Source: Niveispirillum sp. (lineage in GTDB: Bacteria; Pseudomonadota; Alphaproteobacteria; Azospirillales; Azospirillaceae). Taken from it: a DNA stretch of 64,000 nt. Shown here one piece after another: positions 49,031 through 57,865 of the stretch. Both the position numbers and the translations under genes were made by a program. How positions within the stretch are numbered: position 1 is the stretch's first letter; every line of letters begins with the position of its first letter. Location: positions 1-64,000 of the forward strand of contig NZ_JAGOGJ010000019.1 of assembly GCF_017996735.1 (NCBI RefSeq), in the 5' to 3' direction. A model generated the notes under the pieces. That model was not told the origin of the DNA. It made no database searches and saw only the letters and a list, made by a program, of their open reading frames with translations.

Positions 49031-50653
49031 GTGAAACCAAGCGACAACAACTTCCAGGTCGTGATCGCCGGCGCAGGGCCGTGCGGCATGGCTGTGGCGA
49101 TCGAACTGGGGCTGCGCGGCATCCGCACGCTTGTGTGCGAACCTCGCTCCGTCGATGCCTATGGTATCGCCAAGGTCAACCTGGTGAATGCCCGCTCGAT
49201 GGAGCATTTCCGGCGTTGGGGCATCGCGGACCGTCACCGCGCGAACGATCCGGTGCCCGCCGATGTCGCCCGCGACCTAGTTTTCTCCACGCGGGCCAAT
49301 GGCAAGATCCTGTTCAAGGCCGAAGGCGCCTATGAATGGCGCGAGCGCATGCCGATCGCGGCGGAAACGCCCGAATGGGCGCCTTTCGAGGCCATCGAGA
49401 AGTCCCTGCGCACGCGGCTGCTGGAACTCGACGCCGTCACCTTCATCGAGCATTCGAGCGTGCTGGACTTCACCCAGGATGCCGGCGGGGTCCAGGTCAC
49501 CTATGAGAAGGATGACGGACAGGTGACGGTCGGCGCCAACTATTTCATCATCGCCAACGGCCCCCACTCCCCGCAGCGCCGCAAGATCAACCTGCGGCTG
49601 GAGGGCAGGACGCTTTTCCACAATACCTCCTGGTATTTCCACGCGCCGGAGTTGAAGACGCTGTTCGAAAAGACGCATCTGTGCTCGATGACCTTCTTCC
49701 TGAATGACGATGCCTTTGGCGACATCCTCGTCCCCTATGGCGGGGATCACTGGGGCTATTATGTGTCGCCCATCCCCGAGGGCGTCGACGCCAACGACTG
49801 GAACCAGGTCCGGGAGATGATGTTCCGGTCCGTGGGCCAGCGGTTCGAGACGTCGGGGGAGCGGGGTTGGATCTGGGGAAGCCATGCCCGCATGGCGCGC
49901 AGCTTCAACTATGGCCGCGCCTTCCTTATCGGCGACGCCGCGCACCTGACGCCACCCTTCGGCGGCTTCGGCATGAACATGGGCGTCGGCGATGCGGCCG
50001 ATCTGGGCTGGAAGATCGCCGCCACGCTGGAAGGCTGGGGCGGCCCGCGCCTGCTCGACACCTACTCCCTCGAACGCCGCGACGTGTGCAAGTTCATCAT
50101 CGACGGTTCGGCCCACAACAACACGGTGTGGGGCAAGGCGCTGGTCCGTGAACATATGGAAGAGGACAGCGCGCGCGGCGAACAGGTCCGTGCGGAGATC
50201 CGCAAGGTCATCGTCGAGGAGAAGACCCAGCAGTTCCGCAGCCTGGGCGCACAGCTCGGCTATCGCTACACCGGTTCGCCGATCATCATCGCCGACGGCA
50301 CGGAACCGCCGCCGATGACCTATGGCGATTATGTGCCCTCCTCGGTACCGGGGTGCCGCGCGCCCCATGTCTGGCTGGGCGCCGATGACTCCCTGTACGA
50401 CCACCTGGGCTGGGGATTCTGCCTGCTTCAGCAGGACCCGGACATCGACGTCGCCCCCCTAGTGGAAGCGGCCGCGAAGGCGGGACTGCCGCTGAAGGTC
50501 TGGAACCTGGACCATCCGGGCGTCCGGGCACTCTATGAGCGCAAACTCACCCTGATCCGCCCGGACCAGCATGTAGCTTGGCGCGGGGACACGCTTCCCG
50601 ACGATCCGGGCCATGTCATCGACATCGTGCGCGGCGCCGCGCAGTACCGCTGA
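49031..50653 (+). CDS. FAD-dependent aromatic monooxygenase (second)
   Basis: A 540-residue class A flavoprotein hydroxylase: VVIAGAGPCGMAVAIELGLR at the N-terminus, GD motif [20 protein letters not shown], and a C-terminal segment ([20 protein letters not shown]) shared with the monooxygenase at 38771. The start is GTG at 49031 with AAGGGA upstream at a longish distance; a later start is possible. It leads an operon with an alpha/beta hydrolase, SDR, VOC protein, FAH and TonB receptor. Confidence 0.88.
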   Translation: MKPSDNNFQVVIAGAGPCGMAVAIELGLRGIRTLVCEPRSVDAYGIAKVNLVNARSMEHFRRWGIADRHRANDPVPADVARDLVFSTRANGKILFKAEGAYEWRERMPIAAETPEWAPFEAIEKSLRTRLLELDAVTFIEHSSVLDFTQDAGGVQVTYEKDDGQVTVGANYFIIANGPHSPQRRKINLRLEGRTLFHNTSWYFHAPELKTLFEKTHLCSMTFFLNDDAFGDILVPYGGDHWGYYVSPIPEGVDANDWNQVREMMFRSVGQRFETSGERGWIWGSHARMARSFNYGRAFLIGDAAHLTPPFGGFGMNMGVGDAADLGWKIAATLEGWGGPRLLDTYSLERRDVCKFIIDGSAHNNTVWGKALVREHMEEDSARGEQVRAEIRKVIVEEKTQQFRSLGAQLGYRYTGSPIIIADGTEPPPMTYGDYVPSSVPGCRAPHVWLGADDSLYDHLGWGFCLLQQDPDIDVAPLVEAAAKAGLPLKVWNLDHPGVRALYERKLTLIRPDQHVAWRGDTLPDDPGHVIDIVRGAAQYR

Positions 50654-50689
50654 CAAGCGTCGACCGGAAAACCTGACGAAAGCGGGACG

Positions 50690-51499
50690 ATGAAGGACTA
50701 TATCCTCGACATCAACGGCATCGCCTATGCCTGTACCGAGGCGGGCACGGGTCCCCTGCTGCTGCTCTGCCACGGGACCTTCGGGGGCAGGCGGCTGATG
50801 CTGCCGCAAGTGCGGTATCTGAGCCGCTGGTTCCGCTGCGTCGCGTTCGACTGGCGGGGCCATGGCGGGTCGGGCTACGATCCGGCGGGCTGGACGGCCG
50901 ACGACCTGGTGGAGGATGTCGCCCGGATCATCGCGGCTCTGGGAGAGCGCGAAGCGATGATCGCGGGCGTGTCCCAGGGTGGCGCCATCGGCATGCGCGT
51001 GGCGCTGAAATATCCGGAGAAGCTCCGCGCTCTGGTCAATATGTGCGGCGGTCCCGGCGGTCCCCCGCCCGCTGCCGTGGAGCGTATCTATGGTTTCGCG
51101 CGGATCTTCGCCATGGAACGGGATGAGGCCGCGCGCCGGGCGGCGGCCATCGATTTCGCCGCCGACTATTTCCACGCGCCGGGCTTCACCGAGCGGGAAC
51201 CGGAGCGTTTCGCCGAAGAGATCGATGTCATCCTCTCCCATCCGCGCGAAAGTGTCGGGCTGCTGCCCTGCGTGCCCGAAAGCTATGTCGACATCACGCC
51301 ACGCCTGGGCGCGATCGCCTGCCCGACCCTCATCCTCTGGGCATCGCACGAGGCCCGTCCCACGCTGGGCGCGGCGCTGGCCGCCGCCATTCCCGGGGCG
51401 CAACTGGTGACGATCCAGAATGCCGGCCACCATGTGAATGTCGATGCGCCGGAGGAGACATCGAAGGCGATCGAGACATTCCTGCGCACCATCGAATAG
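50690..51499 (+). CDS. Alpha/beta hydrolase (MhpC/lactonase-like)
   Basis: A 269-residue alpha/beta hydrolase with nucleophile Ser in AGVSQGGAIGMRVAL, oxyanion residues in LLLCHGTFGG and catalytic His in QNAGHHVNVDAP. It is comparable in length to meta-cleavage-product hydrolases and enol-lactonases. It follows the monooxygenase by 36 bases. Confidence 0.88.
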   Translation: MKDYILDINGIAYACTEAGTGPLLLLCHGTFGGRRLMLPQVRYLSRWFRCVAFDWRGHGGSGYDPAGWTADDLVEDVARIIAALGEREAMIAGVSQGGAIGMRVALKYPEKLRALVNMCGGPGGPPPAAVERIYGFARIFAMERDEAARRAAAIDFAADYFHAPGFTEREPERFAEEIDVILSHPRESVGLLPCVPESYVDITPRLGAIACPTLILWASHEARPTLGAALAAAIPGAQLVTIQNAGHHVNVDAPEETSKAIETFLRTIE

Positions 51500-51549
51500 C
51501 GCCCCGGAACAAGCGCCCAGGCGGGCGCGAAGCTGCAACGGAGGGGGAA

Positions 51550-52332
51550 ATGGCGACGCGGAACGCGGCCATTCTCGACAAGACCATCATCCTGACCGGC
51601 GGCGGTGGCGACATCGGGTCGGCGACGGTACAATTGCTCCTGGCCCAGGGCGGACGCGTCGCTGTGCTGGACAGATCGCCAGACGCGCTGGACAGGCTGG
51701 CAGCGGCGGCCGGCGGGTCGGACAGGCTGTTTACCGCCCCCTGCGACGTGACGTCCGAAGCCGAGATCAGCGCCTGCTTTGCCAAGGCGCGCGCCGCCCT
51801 CGGCCCGATCCATGGCGTAGTGAACGCGGCGGGGATCGAGGGGCGGCGCGCGCCGATCGATCAATGCGCGACGGAGATGTTCGACGCCGTCATGGCGGTG
51901 AACGTCAAGGGTGTCTTTCTAGGTATCAAGCATGGCATTCCCCTGCTGCGGGAGAGCGGCGGCGGTGCCATCGTCAACGCCTGCAGCACGGCGGGCCTGA
52001 AGGGTGTGGAGGGAATGGCGCCCTATGTCGCCAGCAAGCATGCGGTGCTCGGCCTGACACGCAGCAGCGGCCTGGAATGGGGACGCCATGGCATCCGCAT
52101 CAACTGCGTCGCGCCCGGCCCGGTGGAAGGGCGCATGCTCCAGTCCATCTATGCCGAGCGCGCCGCCGATCCCAGTTGGCCCAGCCTGGAAAGCCGCCGG
52201 GCGCTCAACCCGTCGGGGCGTTTTGGCGAACCAGCGGAGATCGCCAATGTGATCGCGTTCCTGCTGTCGGATGCGTCCAGCTTCGTCAATGGGGCGCTGT
52301 TCTCCGTCGATGGCGGTGTTTGCGCCCTGTGA
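51550..52332 (+). CDS. SDR-family dehydrogenase
   Basis: A 260-residue classical SDR: TGGGGDIGSATVQLL, NAAGIEGRR, catalytic Ser in VNACSTAG and YVASKHAVLG, so the catalytic set is complete. GAGGGGGAA precedes the ATG. Confidence 0.9.
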   Translation: MATRNAAILDKTIILTGGGGDIGSATVQLLLAQGGRVAVLDRSPDALDRLAAAAGGSDRLFTAPCDVTSEAEISACFAKARAALGPIHGVVNAAGIEGRRAPIDQCATEMFDAVMAVNVKGVFLGIKHGIPLLRESGGGAIVNACSTAGLKGVEGMAPYVASKHAVLGLTRSSGLEWGRHGIRINCVAPGPVEGRMLQSIYAERAADPSWPSLESRRALNPSGRFGEPAEIANVIAFLLSDASSFVNGALFSVDGGVCAL

Positions 52333-52418
52333 CAGGCAACGGGACCCGCATCGCCCCATCACGGTGGATCGGATACATGAATACAGACCAGCAGGCGGCG
52401 ATGGTCGCGCTACGGTTC

Positions 52419-52428
52419 CAGGTATCGC
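52419..52428 (+). promoter_or_regulatory. Candidate operator motif 3 (site d)
   Basis: CAGGTATCGC in the 185-base gap after the SDR gene, 90 bases before the VOC gene. It suggests a second promoter inside the plus-strand operon. Confidence 0.5.
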
Positions 52429-52517
52429 TGACGCCGAACTTTCATCTGGGCGCGGATCGCGACAAGCTTGAAATAGCCTCAAAACAAGCCGCATCGAAAA
52501 ACAAGGGAGAGAAAGCG

Positions 52518-53111
52518 ATGACCCATGAAAAGGCCGCAAGGCCGGCGCCGAACCTGAAATTCGCCCATATCGGCCTCGTGGTTGCCGACATCGACCGGAT
52601 GACGCGTTTCTATGTCGATGTCCTTGGCTTCACCGTGACCGACCATGGCGTGTTCGGGGAGATGCGCGTGGCGTTCATGTCGCGCGATCCCGAAGAACAT
52701 CACCAGATCGTCCTGACCACCGGCCGGCCGCCTAATCTGCCGGCCAACACGATCAACCCCGATTTCGGTCCGGTCATCCAACAGATTTCCTTCAAGATGG
52801 GTTCGCTTGCCGATCTGCGCGACATGCGCGGCCGGCTGGAGGAAGGCGGCGCCACCAAGCTGACGGCGGCCAGCCACGGCAATGCCTGGAGCGTCTACGC
52901 GCATGATCCGGAAGGAAATTACATCGAATTCTATGTCGATACCGACTGGTACGCTGACCAACCCTGCTACGTGCCCCTGGACTTCAGCAAAACCGACGAG
53001 GAAATCACCCGGGAGACCCAGGCCATGTGCGAGGCAAGCCCCGGTTTCAAGCCCGTCGCCCAATGGCGCCGCGACATCGCCAAGGTGATGGCCCCGCCCT
53101 TCCGCCGCTGA
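52518..53111 (+). CDS. VOC-family protein, extradiol dioxygenase-like
   Basis: A 197-residue VOC protein with His in KFAHIGLVVADIDRM, a HHQIVLTTG segment and Glu in GNYIEFYVDTDWY, so an H/H/E metal site is possible. It is shorter than classic two-domain dioxygenases. AGGGAGAG is upstream of the ATG at 52518. With a monooxygenase upstream and an FAH gene downstream, ring cleavage of the hydroxylated product is a reasonable inference. Confidence 0.82.
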   Translation: MTHEKAARPAPNLKFAHIGLVVADIDRMTRFYVDVLGFTVTDHGVFGEMRVAFMSRDPEEHHQIVLTTGRPPNLPANTINPDFGPVIQQISFKMGSLADLRDMRGRLEEGGATKLTAASHGNAWSVYAHDPEGNYIEFYVDTDWYADQPCYVPLDFSKTDEEITRETQAMCEASPGFKPVAQWRRDIAKVMAPPFRR

Positions 53112-53203
53112 ACGCGGGCGCTTTCCGGCATATCCGGACGGAAATGCGGCGAATGCAGGTGTCGCGACGACCAAGGGTCGCGCGATGATCGAATGGAGAT
53201 TTC

Positions 53204-54172
53204 ATGAAGCTGGTTACGTTCGTTCGCGGGGAAGCGCAGCGGCTCGGTGCGCTTGTTGAGGATCGCGTGCTCGATCTCCAGGCCGCGGCGGCGGGCGCGG
53301 CCCCCGCCTTCGCGTCGATGCTGGCGCTGATCGAGGCCGGCCCCGAAGCCTGGGACGCCGCGCGCGCGCTGATCGCGAAGGCCAACGTCGATGCCATGCA
53401 CGACCTGGCCGATGCGCGCCTCCTCGCCCCCCTGCCCCGACCGACCCGGCTGCGCGACTGCTCCCTGATGCTTGAGCATATGGATGTCGTGCTGATGCAG
53501 ATGGCGCGACGGGCGGCGGAGGAGGAAAGCGATCCCGACGCCGCCTACGAGCGATTGATGGCATCGGGCAAATACGCGCTCAACCCGACCTTCAAGAAAC
53601 AATGCGTGTACTACAATGCCGACCACACGTCGGTCAGCGGCACGGAAGTGGACATCGTCTGGCCCAGCTATTCCGACTATATCGACTTCGAGTTGGAATG
53701 GGCCTGCGTCATCGGCCGCCCGGCGCGCGACGCCACGCGGGAACGGGCGGCGGAGCACATCTTCGGCTACACGATCCTGAACGACTGGTCGGCACGCGAC
53801 GTGCAAATGCCGCTCATGTACACGATGAACGGCCCAGGCGAAGGCAAGGATTTTCCGGGGAGCTGGGGCATCGGCCCCTGCATCGTGACCCCGGACGAAA
53901 TCGGCGACCCGTATGATCTGACGATGACCGCCACGATCAACGGCGTGCAATGGACGCGCGGGACCACCGGATCGATGTACCACCGCTTCGAGGACGCGAT
54001 CGCCCAGTTCAGCCGGGAAAAGACCATCCTGCCCGGCGAGGTGCTGGGGTCCGGAACCGTCCTCGGCGGCTGCGGCTTCGAGCTGGGGCGCAAGCTCAGT
54101 CCGGGCGACCTCGTTGAACTGGAGGTCCAGAATATCGGGGTGCTCCGCAACCGCGTCGTGCGGGCCAGCTGA
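53204..54172 (+). CDS. Fumarylacetoacetate hydrolase-family enzyme
   Basis: A 322-residue FAH-fold hydrolase with DYIDFELEWACVIG as the metal-acid segment and NDWSARDVQMPLMY. The N-terminal domain (MKLVTFVRGEAQRLGALVED) is complete. GGAG is upstream of the ATG. It may cleave a 2,4-diketo product of the preceding VOC dioxygenase. Confidence 0.9.
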   Translation: MKLVTFVRGEAQRLGALVEDRVLDLQAAAAGAAPAFASMLALIEAGPEAWDAARALIAKANVDAMHDLADARLLAPLPRPTRLRDCSLMLEHMDVVLMQMARRAAEEESDPDAAYERLMASGKYALNPTFKKQCVYYNADHTSVSGTEVDIVWPSYSDYIDFELEWACVIGRPARDATRERAAEHIFGYTILNDWSARDVQMPLMYTMNGPGEGKDFPGSWGIGPCIVTPDEIGDPYDLTMTATINGVQWTRGTTGSMYHRFEDAIAQFSREKTILPGEVLGSGTVLGGCGFELGRKLSPGDLVELEVQNIGVLRNRVVRAS

Positions 54173-54219
54173 CCACGTCGCATCGAACCAAAAACAAAAT
54201 CAAATCGGGAGGTAAACAC

Positions 54220-56463
54220 ATGAAAACGCTGTTGCTGTCGTCGGTCGGAATACTGGCGCTGATATCGTCGCCGGCCTTGGCGCAGGATCAGAATGCCGCA
54301 CCGGCGCCCGCCTTGGACGCGGCCCCGGCTGACGCCGGTTTTGTCGGTCTGGAGGAGATTGTCGTGACCGCGCAGCGCCGTTCCGAACGGCTGCAGGACG
54401 TGCCCGTCGCGGTCACGGCGGTCACGGCGGCGGACCTGAGTGCCGTAGGCATCCAGTCATCCCAGGATCTCAGCACGGTCACGCCCGGCCTGACCATCCC
54501 CCAGACCTCGGGTTACACCCAGCCGCGCATCCGTGGCGTCGGCACGACCTCGAACGGTCCGGGCGTCGAAAATCCGGTCGCGACCTATATTGACGGCGTC
54601 TATATCGCCAGCGCGCCCAGTTCGCTGCTGACCCTGAACAATATCGACCGGGTGGAAGTGCTGAAGGGACCGCAGGGCACCTTGTTCGGGCGGAACGCCA
54701 CGGGCGGCCTTATCCAGATCGTCACCAAAGACCCCGCTGCAACACCGGGTGCCGCGGCCAACCTGACCTATGGCAGCTATCAGACCATCATCGCCGATGC
54801 CTATGCGACGGGCGGGCTGTCGGACACGCTTTCAGCCGATATCGCTGTCCGCTATGAGCATCAGGGTGAGGGCTACGGGACCAATCTGTTCAATGGCCAG
54901 GATGTCGGCAAGCTCGACCATGATTTCGCGGGCCGCGTGAAGTTCCTGCTGGAACCGGCGGACGGCACGGAAATACGCCTGGCCGTCGATTACGAGGACC
55001 GTGACAGCGACCGGGACATCCAGCATCTGCGTCCGCAGGCGGGCGTGTTCGATTTCAACATCCCCCCGTTCGGCGGTCCGTTCCCGCTGGGTGGCACCTA
55101 CGATGTCAACCAGAACTATGCGTTCCGCAACAAGCTGCAGGCCGGCGGCGCCTCCTTGCAGGTGAACCACGAGCTGGAGGACGTCTCGCTCCAGAGCATC
55201 ACCGCCTATCGCACATCGGAATTCCAGTTCAACCTGGATCTCGACCTGCTGCCGATCGACGGGTTCACCGCCTACAGCAAGGCGAAGTTCTCCCAGTTCA
55301 GCCAGGAGCTGCAACTGTCCTCCAACGATACCGGCCCGCTTAAATGGGTCGGCGGCCTCTATTATTTCCATTCGAAGGATGGCTGGCAGCCGATCGTCAT
55401 CGGCATCGGCCCCCTGGTCAACCAGCAGGTTCCCGGGGCGGCGGTCAACGTCATCGACGAGAATTACCAGAAGACCGACGCCGTCGCCGCCTATGCGCAG
55501 GCCACCTATGAGATCGCCGACGACACCAACCTGACGCTGGGCGGCCGCTACAATTACGAACGCAAGTCGATCGCGGGCACCGACACCACCCTGGTGTCCG
55601 GCGTGCCGGTCCTGACCACGCCCTTCCCCCGGCCCGGCCTGGGCATTCCCACCAAGATCGACTTCAACCGCTTCAACTACCGGGTCTCGCTCGACCACAA
55701 GTTCGGACCCGACATCCTGGGTTACGTCTCCTACAATACGGGCTTCAAGAGCGGCGGCTTCGTGCTGGCCAAGGTCGACGCCCAGCCGTTCAAGCCCGAG
55801 GACATCAAGGCGACCGAGGCGGGCCTGAAGACCCAGTTGTTCGACCGGCACCTCCGCCTCAATGCAGCCGGCTTCCATTATGATTATCGCAACATCCAGG
55901 TGCAGCGCTTCGATGCCGGCAGCCAGTTGATTTATAATGGTGCCCGGGCGGAAATGTACGGTCTGGACCTGGATGGCGAGATCGTCCTTGCCCGTGGCCT
56001 GTCGCTCAATGGCGGCATCTCCTATGTCCATGCCCGGTTCAAGTCCTTCCCCCAGGCCGACCTGATCGTGCCCAGGGCCGGGTGCCCCGTGCCGCCGCCG
56101 GGTGGCGTAGTGCCGTGCGAGGCCGCCGGCAACCGGCTGCCGCAGACGCCGGACTACACGTTCAACATCGGCGGTGATTACAGCATCGACACCGATGCCG
56201 GCACCTTCGCCCTGAACGCGACCTATTACCGGTCGGGCAAGTTCTTCGCCGCACCGGACAATGTCGCCTTCCAGGGCGCCTACGACCTGATCAATGCCTC
56301 CATCTCCTGGACCGACCCGGATGACCGCGTCACGCTCAAGCTGTGGGGCAAGAACCTGGGCAACACGGTCTACACGACTTCCCTTCTCGAAGGGTTCACC
56401 GGCATCGATGTGTCCTATGGCTATCCCCGGACCTATGGCGTGACGGCCGGCGTCAAGTTCTAG
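54220..56463 (+). CDS. TonB-dependent receptor
   Basis: A 747-residue outer-membrane receptor with signal peptide (about 1-22, ending PALAQDQ), TonB box EEIVVTAQRRSERLQDVP, plug (DRVEVLKGPQGTLFGRNATG) and barrel ending in VTAGVKF. GGGAGG precedes the ATG. It is last in the plus-strand operon and so is co-expressed with a ring-degrading set, which points to uptake of an aromatic or terpenoid-like compound rather than iron. Confidence 0.93.
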   Translation: MKTLLLSSVGILALISSPALAQDQNAAPAPALDAAPADAGFVGLEEIVVTAQRRSERLQDVPVAVTAVTAADLSAVGIQSSQDLSTVTPGLTIPQTSGYTQPRIRGVGTTSNGPGVENPVATYIDGVYIASAPSSLLTLNNIDRVEVLKGPQGTLFGRNATGGLIQIVTKDPAATPGAAANLTYGSYQTIIADAYATGGLSDTLSADIAVRYEHQGEGYGTNLFNGQDVGKLDHDFAGRVKFLLEPADGTEIRLAVDYEDRDSDRDIQHLRPQAGVFDFNIPPFGGPFPLGGTYDVNQNYAFRNKLQAGGASLQVNHELEDVSLQSITAYRTSEFQFNLDLDLLPIDGFTAYSKAKFSQFSQELQLSSNDTGPLKWVGGLYYFHSKDGWQPIVIGIGPLVNQQVPGAAVNVIDENYQKTDAVAAYAQATYEIADDTNLTLGGRYNYERKSIAGTDTTLVSGVPVLTTPFPRPGLGIPTKIDFNRFNYRVSLDHKFGPDILGYVSYNTGFKSGGFVLAKVDAQPFKPEDIKATEAGLKTQLFDRHLRLNAAGFHYDYRNIQVQRFDAGSQLIYNGARAEMYGLDLDGEIVLARGLSLNGGISYVHARFKSFPQADLIVPRAGCPVPPPGGVVPCEAAGNRLPQTPDYTFNIGGDYSIDTDAGTFALNATYYRSGKFFAAPDNVAFQGAYDLINASISWTDPDDRVTLKLWGKNLGNTVYTTSLLEGFTGIDVSYGYPRTYGVTAGVKF

Positions 56464-56481
56464 GGGCGACCGTTTCCAACA

Positions 56482-56521
56482 CAAGGCATCCGGGAGGTTC
56501 GACGACCTTCCGGATGCCTTG
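56482..56521. terminator. Bidirectional terminator between the TonB receptor and P450 genes
   Basis: CAAGGCATCCGG and CCGGATGCCTTG (extended by AGG/CCT after one mismatch) form a strong stem around a central loop, with TCATTTT beyond. It lies between convergent genes. Confidence 0.8.
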
Positions 56522-56569
56522 TCATTTTCCAATAATGTTCATTCCCCGTCGGGAAATGGGGATCGCGCC

Positions 56570-57769
56570 TTACGCCGGATCGACGCGAAGGGTCAGTTTC
56601 GACAGGCCGCGCAGCAGGTTATGGATCTCCCGCCGCTCCTCCACGATGTGGAAGCGCCTGACGCGACGGATCAGGAAATTCAGCACGGTGCCGATCTCCA
56701 GCTTGGCGAGATGCATGCCGGCGCACAGGTGCATGCCATAGCCGAAGGCGACATGGTCGCGGGCATCCCGCGTGATGTCGAACCGCTCCGGCTCGGAATA
56801 GCGCCGTTCGTCGCGGTTGGCGCTGGCATAGACCATCAATGCGCGGTCCCCCTTGCGCATCCTGACACCGTCCATGTCATGATCGCGGCTGATCAGCCGG
56901 GCGAAGGAACGGACCGGGGATTCCATCCGCAGCACCTCGTCGATCGCCCGTCCCAGAAGGTCCGGATTGGCACGCAGCAGGTCCCACTGGTCGGGATGGC
57001 GCGCAAACAGCCACAGCGCGCTGCTGAGCCCGTTGATCGTGGTGTCCAGCGCCGGCCCCGTGTAATCCATCAGCATGTGCCTGGCCTCGCTGAGCGAGAG
57101 ATCGCCATTATCGGCCGCGCGGAACAGACCGGCCGCCCAGCCATCCGGGTCGAGTGCTTCACGCTCCAGACCATGCAGATAGGTGAAGGCCTCCACGGCG
57201 ATCGCGATGCCCGTAATCGTGCGCGGGTTGCCGGCCGGACCCAGGGCGTCGAACAGCCCGGCGGCCCAGAACAGCATCTTCTTCTTGCCCTCCTCCGTCA
57301 GGCCCAGAAGATCGGTGACCACCGTCAGGGGCAGGTAATGGGCAAGCCCGGTGACGGCCTCGAACTCACCCTTCCCCACAAGTTCATCGACCCGCGCTTC
57401 CGCCAGCGCTGACAACCGCTCCTTGAGCTTGTTGAGCGCGCCGGGCAGAAGCGGCCGGTTGAAAACGCGCCGCAGGCGCTGATGGTCCGGGTCGTCCGAA
57501 AAGATCATGACCCCTTCGCTGTTCCTGTTGGCCTCGTCATTGAGGCCGATGCCGGCGGTGGAGGTGAAGACCTCCTGGTTCACCAGCGCGTCGCGAACAT
57601 TCCGGTGCCGGACCACGGCCCAGGCATTGTACCGGCTGAGCCAGACCGCCGGCCCGGCATCCCGCAGGGCCTTGTAATGGGGATAAGGTGTGGCAATCAC
57701 CTCGTCCGCCCAGAAGTCGAGATCGGAACAGGGCATCCGGCCTTCGGTGGCCATTGCTGTATCAGACAT
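56570..57769 (-). CDS. Cytochrome P450
   Basis: A 399-residue soluble P450. The I-helix is DYTGPALDTTINGL (acid-alcohol pair present), K-helix DEVLRMESPVRSFARL, heme ligand Cys349 in AFGYGMHLCAGMHLAKLE. An ATG at 57769 with GGGAG upstream is preferred over a GTG at 57775. Unlike the cluster I P450 it has the normal oxygen-activation motif. The ferredoxin/reductase pair at 37-39 kb may serve it. Confidence 0.92.
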   Translation of the reverse strand: MSDTAMATEGRMPCSDLDFWADEVIATPYPHYKALRDAGPAVWLSRYNAWAVVRHRNVRDALVNQEVFTSTAGIGLNDEANRNSEGVMIFSDDPDHQRLRRVFNRPLLPGALNKLKERLSALAEARVDELVGKGEFEAVTGLAHYLPLTVVTDLLGLTEEGKKKMLFWAAGLFDALGPAGNPRTITGIAIAVEAFTYLHGLEREALDPDGWAAGLFRAADNGDLSLSEARHMLMDYTGPALDTTINGLSSALWLFARHPDQWDLLRANPDLLGRAIDEVLRMESPVRSFARLISRDHDMDGVRMRKGDRALMVYASANRDERRYSEPERFDITRDARDHVAFGYGMHLCAGMHLAKLEIGTVLNFLIRRVRRFHIVEERREIHNLLRGLSKLTLRVDPA

Positions 57770-57865
57770 TTCCACATTCTCCCATTTGTCCGAAAGGCTG
57801 ACGGGTCGGGCCGCGCCGGTCGACGGCGCGGCGTCAGGGACGCGGCCCTTCCCCAGGAAAGCCGG

